Shown here: in pieces, positions 49,730 through 58,161 of the stretch
Position numbering within the stretch: the first letter of the stretch is position 1
Layout of the letters: each line of letters begins with the position of its first letter
From: Streptomyces sp. SAI-127
GTDB lineage: Bacteria; Actinomycetota; Actinomycetes; Streptomycetales; Streptomycetaceae
Assembly (NCBI RefSeq): GCF_029894425.1
Contig: NZ_JARXYJ010000001.1
Coordinates: 6,468,501-6,532,500, forward strand
DNA length: 64,000 nt
Direction: 5' to 3'
Made by a program: the position numbers and the translations under genes
The notes under the pieces: generated by a model
Seen by the model: the letters and a program-made list of their open reading frames with translations, nothing else
The model's database searches: none
What the model was told of the DNA's origin: nothing

Positions 49730-50554
49730 ATGGACGTTTCCTTTCTAGGTGGTCCGCGCCCCCAGCGCGGTGTCGGTGTCGTCGCCCCCTTCGACTTCGC
49801 GCTGGATCGCGAGCTGTGGCGGTGGGTCCCCGACGAGATCTCGCTCCATCTGACCCGCACCCCCTACGTCCCCGTCGAGGTCAGCCTCGACCTGGCCCGT
49901 CTGGTGAGCGAACACGAGACCCTGCACGAGGCGGTGCGCACGCTCAACGCGATCGCCCCCGAGGTCGTCGCCTACGCCTGCACCTCCGGCAGCTTCGTCG
50001 GCGGGATCGCCGGGGAACGCGCCATGTGCGCGGCCATGACGGTGGCGGGCGCGGTCCCGTCCCTGACCACGTCCGGAGCCCTCCTGGACGCCCTCGCCGA
50101 ACTCGACGTCCGCCGGGTGGCACTGGTGACGCCGTACACGGTGTCGGTGACCAGGTCGCTGGAGGAGTACGTCGCCGAAGCGGGCGTCTCGGTCACCGGA
50201 TGCGCCTACATGGGCCTGACCCGGCACATCTGGAAGGTGCCCTACCGTCAGGTCTCCGAGATGGCCCACAAGGCCGTACGGGACGACGCCCAGGCCCTGT
50301 TCATCAGCTGCACCAACCTGCCGACGTACGACGTCATCCCGCAACTGGAAGCGGAACTGCGCATCCCGGTGATCTCGGCCAACCAGGTGACGATGTGGGC
50401 GGCGCTGCGCCGACTGGGTACCCGAGCCGTGGGACCGTACCAGGCGCTGATCGATCCGGCGGCGAGGTACGGGCCCGTGCCCCCGGAGATTCCGGGACTG
50501 CCGGAAGTCCGGGGCCTGCCGGACGAAGAGCAGCAGCAGGAAGGCTGGACATGA
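49730..50554 (+). CDS. Maleate isomerase / Asp-Glu racemase-fold enzyme, two catalytic Cys
   Basis: ATG 49730 (274 aa) is preferred to GTG 49712, which has no ribosome site. The fold is that of maleate cis-trans isomerase and arylmalonate decarboxylase: YACTSGSFVGG supplies the first Cys and FISCTNLPTYDVI the second, the pair used for proton transfer or thiol addition. ITANQ-like VISANQVTMWAALR closes the site. Substrate unknown; EutA of ectoine catabolism belongs to this fold. It overlaps the next gene by 4 bases. Confidence 0.82.
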   Translation: MDVSFLGGPRPQRGVGVVAPFDFALDRELWRWVPDEISLHLTRTPYVPVEVSLDLARLVSEHETLHEAVRTLNAIAPEVVAYACTSGSFVGGIAGERAMCAAMTVAGAVPSLTTSGALLDALAELDVRRVALVTPYTVSVTRSLEEYVAEAGVSVTGCAYMGLTRHIWKVPYRQVSEMAHKAVRDDAQALFISCTNLPTYDVIPQLEAELRIPVISANQVTMWAALRRLGTRAVGPYQALIDPAARYGPVPPEIPGLPEVRGLPDEEQQQEGWT

Positions 50555-51282
50555 CCGCTCTCGGATTCCTCTACCCGGGCCACTCCGCCGAGGACGACTA
50601 TCCGCGCATCGAACAGCTCCTGGGCAGCGACATCCGCCTGGACGTCGTCCACACCGACATCGGCACCGACGCGCACCGCGTGGACGCCCTCCTGGAGATG
50701 GGCTCGGCGGAACGGCTCGCCGCGGGCGTCGAGGAACTGCGCATGTCGGGCGCCGAGTCCGTCGTCTGGGCCTGCACCAGCGGCAGTTTCGTCTACGGCT
50801 GGGAAGGCGCCCACGAGCAGGTGCGCAATCTCGCCGTCGCGGCCGGCATGCCCGCGTCCTCGACGTCGTTCGCCTTCGTGCACGCGGCCCAGGAGATCGG
50901 GGCCGGGCGGGTGGCGGTCGCGGCGACCTACCCGGACGATGTCGCGGGCCTGTTCGCGGAGTTCCTGCGGGCGGGCGGAGTCGAGGTCCTCCAGGTCCGC
51001 GGCGCCGGGATCATCACCGCCGCGGAGGTCGGCACCTGGGGCGAGGAGGAGGTCTTCGCGCTGGCCCGGGAGGCCGACTCGCCGGACGCTGAGGCGGTGC
51101 TCCTCCCGGACACGGCCCTCCACACGGCCACCCACATCCCGGCCCTGGAGAAGGAGCTCGGCAAGCCGGTCCTCACCGCGAACCAGGTCACGGTCTGGGA
51201 GGCTCTGCGGCTGACGGACCGCCGGGTGAACGCCCCGGCCATGGGGGCGCTGTTCACCAGGGAGCCGATCGTCCAGGTGTGA
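50551..51282 (+). CDS. Paralogous racemase-fold enzyme lacking the second Cys
   Basis: The 243-aa protein starts in the ATGA overlap with the previous gene. WACTSGSFVYGW keeps the first Cys, but the second-Cys segment reads LLPDTALHTATH, with Asp in its place, and ends LTANQVTVWEALR. Arylmalonate decarboxylases also use a single Cys, so decarboxylase activity, or a structural role beside its two-Cys partner, are both possible. The tight coupling suggests a heteromeric enzyme or consecutive steps. Confidence 0.8.
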   Translation: MTALGFLYPGHSAEDDYPRIEQLLGSDIRLDVVHTDIGTDAHRVDALLEMGSAERLAAGVEELRMSGAESVVWACTSGSFVYGWEGAHEQVRNLAVAAGMPASSTSFAFVHAAQEIGAGRVAVAATYPDDVAGLFAEFLRAGGVEVLQVRGAGIITAAEVGTWGEEEVFALAREADSPDAEAVLLPDTALHTATHIPALEKELGKPVLTANQVTVWEALRLTDRRVNAPAMGALFTREPIVQV

Positions 51283-51301
51283 GACGCGCCCGCTCAGGGG
51301 C

Positions 51302-51835
51302 TCACCGCTGAAGGTCCTGGACGGCCTCGGCGGTGAGTTCCGTGCGCATGGCGCGCAGTAGCCGGTGCTGACGGTTTCCGTACAGGACGAGCCAGCCCAG
51401 GAAGACCCCGGCGAACACGCCCATGCCGAGGGTCTGCGGCAGGCTCGCGGTCAGGGCCGTCAGCACCACGCCCGCGCAGAACAGGACGGCGAGGAGGACC
51501 TGGGCCGCGACCCGGTGGCGTGAGCGGTGCAGACGCTGTTCGACCAGGTCGCGCATGGCCTGCCGCTCCTGCGGCGCGGTGGGGACCTCGCCCCGGCGCA
51601 GCTTCCGGTCCAGCGACACCAGGCGGTCCACGGAACCTCCCGCGGCCCGCTTCTCCCGGCGCCGCACGGCGAGCATGACGCCGACCCCGCCGACCGAGGC
51701 GAACACCACGTACAGCAGGGCCGAGGCGACCGAGCGCTCCGGGGACAGCAGCAGGACCACGACGCACGCGACCAGGAGGGACAGGACGACCTGGACCCAC
51801 ACGTGCTTGCCGAGAAAGGCGTTGACGCGTTCCAC
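51302..51835 (-). CDS. Membrane protein of unknown function
   Basis: The 177-aa protein has four hydrophobic segments (about 13-31, 38-57, 105-122, 128-148) with a basic cytosolic loop between the second and third (RRREKRAAGG...LDRKLRRGEV). No motif recognised. It is followed upstream on the same strand, 13 bp away, by another small membrane protein, so the two are likely one operon. Confidence 0.7.
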   Translation of the reverse strand: MERVNAFLGKHVWVQVVLSLLVACVVVLLLSPERSVASALLYVVFASVGGVGVMLAVRRREKRAAGGSVDRLVSLDRKLRRGEVPTAPQERQAMRDLVEQRLHRSRHRVAAQVLLAVLFCAGVVLTALTASLPQTLGMGVFAGVFLGWLVLYGNRQHRLLRAMRTELTAEAVQDLQR

Positions 51836-51848
51836 GGACTGCCTCCCC

Positions 51849-52109
51849 TCACATCCGGTCGCGGCGCCGGACCGAGCGCAACCGCATCGTCAGGCCGATG
51901 GCCAGCAGCACCAGGGCCACCGCGCAGTAGGCCCACGAGCCGCTGCCGCGGACGGCGTCAACGGCGGCCAGGACCACCCACAGGGCGGCGACGACACTCA
52001 GCGCGGTCCACGCGATGTCGGCGATACGGATGGACAACTGGGCGCGCTGTCTGGTGCCGGGTTCGAGCGGTCCGAGTTCCGACGGCCGCGACGGGTTCTC
52101 TCGCGTCAT
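51849..52109 (-). CDS. Small two-helix membrane protein
   Basis: ATG 52109 gives 86 aa: a polar 25-residue start, two membrane helices (IADIAWTALSVVAALWVVLAAV and WAYCAVALVLLAIGLTM) and a basic end RSVRRRDRM. Unknown function; probably first gene of the pair with 51302-51835. Confidence 0.7.
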   Translation of the reverse strand: MTRENPSRPSELGPLEPGTRQRAQLSIRIADIAWTALSVVAALWVVLAAVDAVRGSGSWAYCAVALVLLAIGLTMRLRSVRRRDRM

Positions 52110-52301
52110 GGCGATCCCTCCGGATTGTGGAATTGTGCGCTTTGAGTACCCGGGGGCGGGTGCGACAAGCAGTCGACGCAGGTCGGGATGCGGAAGCCGG
52201 CGCTCCAGGAATCCTGGACCCGGCCCCGGGAATAAACGGGGACACTCTCCTGTTAATACCGGACTGACAGCGCACGGCTCATGAGCAGGAGGCACCCCAC
52301 C

Positions 52302-53393
52302 GTGGCGGAAGACGAGATCCGAGGTACTGCACAGGGCACCGCCCCCGTACCTCTCTCGGTACTCGACCTGGTCACCGTCGGCGCGGGACGCACGGCCACC
52401 GACGCCCTGCGCACCAGCGTCGCCATCGCCAAGCTCACCGAGTCCCGCGGTTTCCACCGCTACTGGATCGCCGAGCACCACTCCATGCCGGGCGTGGCGT
52501 CCTCGTCCCCCGCGGTGATCCTCGCCCACCTCGCCGCCCACACGACCCGCATCCGGCTCGGCTCGGGCGGCGTCATGCTCCCCAACCACGCCCCACTGGT
52601 GATCGCGGAGCAGTTCGGCACGCTGGAGGCGATGGCGCCGGGACGGATCGACCTGGGCCTCGGACGGGCGCCCGGCACCGACGGCGCCACCGCCGCGGCC
52701 CTGCGCCGCGCCGACCGGCTGCACGAGGGCGCCGACGACTTCCCCGAGCAGCTCGCCGAGCTCACCCGCTTCCTGGACGACGACTTCCCCGACGGCCACC
52801 CCTACCGCCGTATCCACGCCGTACCCGGTCCCGTCCAGGCGACCTCACCCGGTGGCGTCCAGTCCCCGCACCGCCCGCCGGTCTGGCTGCTCGGCTCCTC
52901 CGGCTTCAGCGCTCAGCTGGCCGGCTCCCTCGGCCTGCCCTTCGCCTTCGCGCACCACTTCTCGGCGCAGAACACCATCCCGGCCCTGGACCTGTACCGC
53001 GAGTCCTTCCGGCCCTCCGCGGTCCTCGACGAGCCGTACGCCCTCATCGGCGTCTCCGCCCTCGCCACCGACGACGAGAAGGAGGCCCGCCGCCAGGTCC
53101 GCGCCGCCGCGCTCAGCATGATCCGGCTGCGCACCGGCCGCCCCGGCCTGGTCCCCACCCCCGAGGAGGCGGAGGCCCACGAATTCAGCCCGATGGAGGA
53201 GGAGTTCGCGCGCTCCTGGAACGCCAACGTCATCCACGGCACCGCCGACGAGGTCCGCTCCGGCCTCGACGACCTCCACAAGCGCACCGGCGCCGACGAG
53301 TTGATGCTCACGGGCAACGCGCACAGCGGTGACGTACGCCTGCGCTCCTACGAACTCGTCGCGGACGCCTACGGACTCCCCACGACCCCTTAG
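52302..53393 (+). CDS. LLM-class flavin-dependent oxidoreductase
   Basis: GTG 52302 has AGGAGG at 52287-52292; an ATG at 52281 upstream lacks a ribosome site. The 363-aa protein has the luciferase-like barrel: SVLDLVTVGAG, HRYWIAEHHSMPGVASSSPAVILA, IRLGSGGVMLPNHAPLVIAEQFGTLEAMAPGRIDLGLGRAPG (read as two adjoining segments). The DLGLGRAPGTD pattern marks the LuxA-like alkanal/FMN subgroup. Substrate unknown. It converges on the GGDEF-EAL gene with a 4-bp overlap of stops. Confidence 0.87.
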   Translation: MAEDEIRGTAQGTAPVPLSVLDLVTVGAGRTATDALRTSVAIAKLTESRGFHRYWIAEHHSMPGVASSSPAVILAHLAAHTTRIRLGSGGVMLPNHAPLVIAEQFGTLEAMAPGRIDLGLGRAPGTDGATAAALRRADRLHEGADDFPEQLAELTRFLDDDFPDGHPYRRIHAVPGPVQATSPGGVQSPHRPPVWLLGSSGFSAQLAGSLGLPFAFAHHFSAQNTIPALDLYRESFRPSAVLDEPYALIGVSALATDDEKEARRQVRAAALSMIRLRTGRPGLVPTPEEAEAHEFSPMEEEFARSWNANVIHGTADEVRSGLDDLHKRTGADELMLTGNAHSGDVRLRSYELVADAYGLPTTP

Positions 53394-55204
53394 GCCTTCA
53401 CGCCCATCAGCCCGGAGATACGATCCGGCGACACCGGCCGCGAGTACAGCCAGCCCTGGCCGGTGTCGCAGCCGATCCGGCGCAGGCGGCTGGCCTGGGC
53501 CGAGGTCTCGACGCACTCCGCGGTGACAGTGAGGCCGAGGCGGTGGGCGAGCTGGATCATCGCCTCGACGACGACCTCGTCGGCCGGGTTGGGGGCGACG
53601 CCCTCGCCCTCGTACTGGAAGCCGCGCACGAAGGAGCCGTCCAGTTTCAGGACGGAGACCGGCAGGCGGCTGAGGTAGGCGAGGTTCGAGTAGCCCGTGC
53701 CGAAGTCGTCGATCGCGATGCCGACGCCCATGTCGCTCAGCGCCTGGAGGGCCTGGAGCGGGCGGCCCGCCGAACCCATCACGGCCGACTCGGTGAGTTC
53801 GAGCTGGAGGAGATGGGGCGCCAGGCCGGTCTCCGCGAGGGTCTTCGCCACGTCCGCGACCAGGTCGGAGTCCCAGACCTGACGGACCGCCACATTGACG
53901 CTGACGAAGATCGGCGGCTCGTCGGGGTGGTCGAGTTGCCACTGACGGGCCTGGCGGCAGGCGGTGACGAGGATCCAGCGGCCGAGCGGGACGATCGAGC
54001 CGTCCTCCTCGGCCAGTGCGATGAACCGATTCGGCGTCAGCATCCCGAACTGCGGGTGGTTCCAGCGCACCAGCGCCTCTACCCCGCGCAGCCGGCCGTC
54101 CTCCATGCCCACCAGCGGCTGGTACTCCAGCTGGAACTCGCCGCGCTCGATGGCCGGGCGGAGCGTGGAGGCGAGGGCCTGCCGGGTCATGCGGTGGGCG
54201 TTGCGCTCGGGGTCGAAGAGCGTCCAGCGGTCCCGGCCGTCCGCCTTGGCCCAGTACAGCGTGGTGTCGGCGGCCTGCATCAGACCCGTCGCCGAGGTGC
54301 CCTCCGCCTGCCGCTCGACGACCCCGATCGACGCCGACACCGACATCCGGTTTCCGGAGACGTCGAAGGGCGCCTGGACGGCCTTCAGCAGGGACTCGGC
54401 GAGGTCGGCGAGCTGTTCGGTGCCGGTGGAGTCCTCGACGAGTAGCGCGAACTCGTCGCCGCCCAGCCTCGCCACCAGGGGAGCGGTCGCCCGCCCGTGG
54501 CCGGCCTCGTCCGCGCAGCGCGTGAGCCGCTCGGCGACGGCGGCCAGCAACCGGTCGCCGACCCGGTGGCCGAGAGTGTCGTTGACGGCCTGGAACCCGT
54601 CGAGGTCCAGATAGCACAACCCGATCCGGCCCGTGCCGCCCTGCTCGTACGACTCCGGCTCCAGCGCGGCCGTCAGCCGCTCGAAGAACAGCGTGCGGTT
54701 GGGCAGCCGCGTCACCGGGTCGTGCATCTGCAAGTGCCGCAGCCGGGCCTGGAGTTCACGACGGGCCGTGATGTCGGCGACGGACAGCAGGACGCCGGGG
54801 GACCCCTGGGAGCCCTCGGCCAGCGGCGTGATCGTGATCTGCGCCCACATCGAGTGTCCGTCGGGATGCTTGAGCCGCCGCTTGCAGCGCAGCTTCGCCT
54901 GCCGGCCGCGCAGCACCTCGCGGTAGGAGTGCCAGGTGCGGGCGTCCGAGGCCAGATCCACCAGGTCGGCGGCCTGGGCCCCGGCCAACTCCTCCGGTAC
55001 GGCGCCGAGCAGCTCGCCGAAGGCGGGGTTGGCGTCGACGACCGTGCCCTCGCGGTCCACCACGGCCATGGCCAGCGGCGCTGCCGCGAAGGCGGCACGG
55101 TGCGTCGGGGGCTCCGTACGAGCAGGTGTCGTGATATCACTCTCTGTTACGACCGACCCGTCGGGGTCTGCCGCGGGCGCCGGCCCTTCGGACGTTCCGT
55201 TCAC
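53390..55204 (-). CDS. PAS-GGDEF-EAL c-di-GMP turnover protein
   Basis: GTG 55204 is chosen because GGGAG sits 6 bases upstream; the longer frame has no support. The 604-aa protein is soluble. A PAS domain (about 35-150, PLAMAVVDREGTVVDANPAFGELLG) precedes GGDEF (ARLGGDEFALLVEDS, intact active site) and EAL (GVEALVRWNHPQ, with later DDFGTGYSNLAYL and ENP-type residues). Both catalytic centres look intact, so it could make and degrade c-di-GMP, which in Streptomyces controls sporulation through BldD. It resembles RmdA-type proteins; orthology not established. Confidence 0.9.
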   Translation of the reverse strand: MNGTSEGPAPAADPDGSVVTESDITTPARTEPPTHRAAFAAAPLAMAVVDREGTVVDANPAFGELLGAVPEELAGAQAADLVDLASDARTWHSYREVLRGRQAKLRCKRRLKHPDGHSMWAQITITPLAEGSQGSPGVLLSVADITARRELQARLRHLQMHDPVTRLPNRTLFFERLTAALEPESYEQGGTGRIGLCYLDLDGFQAVNDTLGHRVGDRLLAAVAERLTRCADEAGHGRATAPLVARLGGDEFALLVEDSTGTEQLADLAESLLKAVQAPFDVSGNRMSVSASIGVVERQAEGTSATGLMQAADTTLYWAKADGRDRWTLFDPERNAHRMTRQALASTLRPAIERGEFQLEYQPLVGMEDGRLRGVEALVRWNHPQFGMLTPNRFIALAEEDGSIVPLGRWILVTACRQARQWQLDHPDEPPIFVSVNVAVRQVWDSDLVADVAKTLAETGLAPHLLQLELTESAVMGSAGRPLQALQALSDMGVGIAIDDFGTGYSNLAYLSRLPVSVLKLDGSFVRGFQYEGEGVAPNPADEVVVEAMIQLAHRLGLTVTAECVETSAQASRLRRIGCDTGQGWLYSRPVSPDRISGLMGVKA

Positions 55205-55519
55205 CGCTAGCTCCCGCAGTGCACTCGATCGCTGTCCGCGCAGGAAAGTGTGCCGATCATAGAGGCTGCCCCCGGGCCCTTCCAGCCATTGCCCAGTCTG
55301 GAGGACCGGCAACCCCTTCTGGCAGATCGTTTCTGCCCGCAGCTGGACGGGTTCTTGGGGCCTGGGACCGGTTGTGACGTTCCGTGAGTGATTCGGGGGT
55401 GTCGGCCGGTCCGTCAGGTCACGCCATCTCACTCGTCCGGTGCAGATAAACAGGGCGTAGTACTACAAAAGCACACAGGCTGGGTGCGGTATCCCGTGAA
55501 ACCGCTCCCGGAGGTCCCG

Positions 55520-56773
55520 TTGCCGCGCCCGTTTCCGCGCACCTTGCCGCGCCCCCGACTGCGCAGCTCCGCCGCCGTGTTCACCACCATGGCGGCCCTG
55601 GCCTCCACCTCCCTCGTCACCGGCCCCTCGGTCGCCGAACCCTTCTCGTCGGCGCCCTGCACCCTGGAACGCACCGAGGCCCACCACTCGGAGGGCCTCG
55701 ACACCTGGAACACCGCCTATCCGCGCCCGGCCCGAGCCCTCGACGCCGTCATGGTCTTCCTGTCCTTCCCGGACGCCCGGCCGCTGACCGCCCCCGCCCA
55801 ACTGGCCGCCGATCACTTCCCGGCCACCACCCGCTTCTTCCAGCACGCCTCCTACGGCCGCTTCACCCTGCGCCCGCACCCGTTGCGGCACTGGATCCGG
55901 ATGCCGCGCCCGTCGACGGCCTACGCCATACAGCGCGACTGGAGCGCCGCGGACCGGGAAGCCTATCTGCGCGACGCGCTCGCCGCGGCCGACGGGCAGG
56001 TCGACTTCTCGCGCTACGACGTCGTCTACTTCGTCGCCGACCCCGACGCGCCCGGCGTCGACTCGGACGCCACGAAGGTCGTCAACCTGGACGTACCGCT
56101 GCGCGCCGACGGCACCGACATCCGCCGGGTGGTCACCGTCTTCGAGAAGCACCCGCCGGACCGGCTGGTCCTGGCCCATGAGACGGGGCACGTGTTCGAC
56201 CTGCCGGACCTCTACCACCGGCCGATGGACGGCAAGGGGGACTGGGACACCTATGTCGGCGACTGGGACCTGATGGGCAGCCAGTTCGGACTCGCCCCCG
56301 ATCTGTTCGCCTGGCACAAGTGGAAGCTGGGCTGGCTGGAGCGCCGGCAGGTGACGTGCGTACGGGGGCCGAAACCGACGCGGCTGACGCTGGAGCCGCT
56401 GGAGGCCGGTCCCGGCAACGCCGGGATCTTCGGACCCGGTCGCGGCACCAAGCTCGCGGTCGTGCGCACCGGGGTCGACAGCGCGCTGGCCTTCGAGGCC
56501 CGCGCGGCGATGGGCGACGACGAGGCGGTCTGCCGACAGGGCGTGCTGATCTACCGCGTCCACAGCGGCGCCGCGTCCGGCGGCGGCCCGATCCAGGTGA
56601 TCGACGCCCATCCCCGCACCGAGGCCTGCTGGGAGAACTCCGTCTACCCACCCCTCGCGGACGCCCCCGTCGACACCGGCGAGAGCTTCACGGTCCCGGG
56701 CGAGCAGGTCAGCGTGAAGGTGACCGGACGAACGGCCTCGGGGGCGTGGAACGTGGAGATCGCGCTCGGGTGA
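55520..56773 (+). CDS. Secreted M6-type metalloprotease
   Basis: TTG 55520 is chosen because GGAGG lies 5 bases upstream and it gives a signal peptide (basic PRPFPRTLPRPRLR then a hydrophobic stretch ending SVAEP); the frame is open for 130 bp more. In the 417-aa product the zinc site is HETGH at 220-224 followed by DLPDLYH, the M6 (immune-inhibitor A-like) pattern. A C-terminal beta domain (320-415) has paired Cys. It should act on extracellular protein. Its last codons belong to a 111-bp tandem repeat. Confidence 0.82.
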   Translation: MPRPFPRTLPRPRLRSSAAVFTTMAALASTSLVTGPSVAEPFSSAPCTLERTEAHHSEGLDTWNTAYPRPARALDAVMVFLSFPDARPLTAPAQLAADHFPATTRFFQHASYGRFTLRPHPLRHWIRMPRPSTAYAIQRDWSAADREAYLRDALAAADGQVDFSRYDVVYFVADPDAPGVDSDATKVVNLDVPLRADGTDIRRVVTVFEKHPPDRLVLAHETGHVFDLPDLYHRPMDGKGDWDTYVGDWDLMGSQFGLAPDLFAWHKWKLGWLERRQVTCVRGPKPTRLTLEPLEAGPGNAGIFGPGRGTKLAVVRTGVDSALAFEARAAMGDDEAVCRQGVLIYRVHSGAASGGGPIQVIDAHPRTEACWENSVYPPLADAPVDTGESFTVPGEQVSVKVTGRTASGAWNVEIALG

Positions 56774-56987
56774 CGTCCCGGCCGACGGCTCGGTGGGCGA
56801 GGGGGTGTGGGTGGCGGAGCCCCCACAACGCGCGGCGCAGCCGCGCAGAAACGACGATGGCGAGGCCGGTTCGCGCTCGGGTGACTCACGGACCGACGGC
56901 TCGGTGGGCGAGGGGGTGTGGGTGGCGGAGCCCCCACAACGCGCGGCGCAGCCGCGCAGAAACGACGATGGCGAGGCCGGTTCGCGC
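56761..56987. repeat. 111-bp tandem direct repeat between protease gene and tRNA-Lys
   Basis: Copy 1 runs 56761-56871 and copy 2 from 56872 to about 56987, nearly identical. The unit begins with the last codons of the protease gene (CGCGCTCGGGTGA) and includes GGCGGAGCCCCCACAACG and GCAGAAACGACGATGGCGAG. So the gene end itself was copied. Confidence 0.9.
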
Positions 56988-57018
56988 TTTCCGCGAACAC
57001 GCCTCGCCATCGACAACG

Positions 57019-57092
57019 TGCGCCGCCAGGGACTCGAACCCCGGACCCGCTGATTAAGAGTCAGCTGCTCTAACCAACTGAGCTAGCGGCGC
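57019..57092 (-). tRNA. tRNA-Lys(CTT), copy 3
   Basis: Identical 74 nt to copies 1 and 2. Its 5' end overlaps the last 10 bases of the upstream protein gene on the same strand (57083-57092), so the two probably share a transcript and need processing. A GC-rich hairpin (GCGAGGCC...GGCGTGTTCGC area, 56970-57010) lies just downstream. Confidence 0.97.
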
Positions 57093-57673
57093 CTGCTGAC
57101 GTCGTAGACCTTAGCATCCTGATCGGCGGGGGGAAAAATCGATATCCGCACCGCGGCGCGAGCCGCCCGTACCGCCGCCCAGAGCAGGATTTCCGGGCCC
57201 GGCAGCCAGGGGTGGCGGGTGTCGGGGGCGACCAGCCAGCGGGAGGCCGACGCGGATTTCGGGGTGCTCAGCGGGGCCGGGACGGTGACCGCGTCGCCGA
57301 TGCCGTGGCACAGCAGCGGCGGGATCGCGGCCGTACGGCCGATCTCCTCCCACCGCAGCAGCGACGGCAGCCGCTGCGCCGTGCCCGGCGCCGCGAACAG
57401 CAGCATCCGGGCCCGGAGCATCGCCACGGGTCCCGAGCCCGGCCCCTCCTCCCACAGCCGGTCGAGCATCCGGCGCCCGAAGATCGCTGGGGCGCTGACC
57501 ACGTCGAAGGCGGTGCCGCAGGGCAGTACGACCGGGGCCGCGGGGCGCTCCTCCCAGAGCGCCAGGGTGCTGCGCGGGTACGTCCCCGCCGAGGCGAGCC
57601 AGGCGGCTCCGTCCGCGGTGACGCCCGAGACGTCGAAGCGTGTGTCGGAGAACGGTTCGTCGCGAGTGCTCAT
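57083..57673 (-). CDS. Bifunctional primase/polymerase-like protein
   Basis: The 196-aa protein resembles the N-terminal part of prim-pol proteins as annotated in Streptomyces: AAWLASAGTYPRSTLALWEERPAAPVVLPCGTAFDVVSAPAIFGRRMLDRLW and LLCHGIGDAVTVP. I do not see a complete polymerase active site, so the name is by family only. Its stop codon lies inside the 5' end of tRNA-Lys copy 3. Upstream is the palindrome TGGCATATGCCA (57765-57776). Confidence 0.6.
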   Translation of the reverse strand: MSTRDEPFSDTRFDVSGVTADGAAWLASAGTYPRSTLALWEERPAAPVVLPCGTAFDVVSAPAIFGRRMLDRLWEEGPGSGPVAMLRARMLLFAAPGTAQRLPSLLRWEEIGRTAAIPPLLCHGIGDAVTVPAPLSTPKSASASRWLVAPDTRHPWLPGPEILLWAAVRAARAAVRISIFPPADQDAKVYDVSRRR

Positions 57674-57764
57674 GCCGACTACATCTACCGGGCGTGAGCA
57701 GGCCGTTCCGCAGAGTTGCGGGAAACCGGGACAGGAGGGGGCGAGGAGGGGTATCTTGCCCGCT

Positions 57765-57776
57765 TGGCATATGCCA
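57765..57776. promoter_or_regulatory. Palindrome TGGCATATGCCA upstream of the primase-like gene
   Basis: This 12-bp perfect palindrome lies 92 bp upstream of the start at 57673. The same 12 bases form the core of the palindrome at 43454-43471. TGGC half-sites also fit AdpA-type motifs, so the binding protein is uncertain. Confidence 0.4.
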
Positions 57777-57792
57777 GGGATCGTTTACGGGC

Positions 57793-58161
57793 TCACACGG
57801 GGTCGGCGTGCCCCGCTCCGTCCTCCGCGCCACGCAGCAGATCCCGGCCGAACTCGACCATCTTCTTGGCGTAGTCCTCGGTCCACTCGGCGCGCTCGGC
57901 GATGTCGGCCGTCGTGAGCCGGTCGAAGCGCCTGGGGTCGGCCAGCTGGGCCGCCGCCATCGCCTGGAACTCCACGGCACGGTCCGCCGCCGCACGGAAG
58001 GCGTGCGCCAGCTCGGTGGACCGGCTCAGCAGCGCGCGCGGGTCGTCCATCGACTCGAGGTCGAAGAAGTGCTCCGGGTCGTCGGCCACCTGTGCGGGCT
58101 CGAACAGCAAAGGCGCGGGGCGCAGCCGCGGTTCGTTCCGACGCGGCGTGGGCTCCGCCAT
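57793..58161 (-). CDS. Conserved hypothetical protein
   Basis: ATG 58161 gives 122 aa. It is helical and acidic, with FEPAQVADDPEHFFDLESMDDPRALLSRSTELAHAFRAA and a C-terminal TEDYAKKMVEFGRDLL. I do not recognise it; similar short proteins occur in many Streptomyces. No membrane segment or signal peptide. Confidence 0.65.
   Translation of the reverse strand: MAEPTPRRNEPRLRPAPLLFEPAQVADDPEHFFDLESMDDPRALLSRSTELAHAFRAAADRAVEFQAMAAAQLADPRRFDRLTTADIAERAEWTEDYAKKMVEFGRDLLRGAEDGAGHADPV

Noticed and set aside
36510..57092. Integrated prophage or ICE at one of the tRNA-Lys genes
   Set aside because: No integrase, relaxase, replication or structural phage gene is present in the window; only duplicated tRNA sequence.
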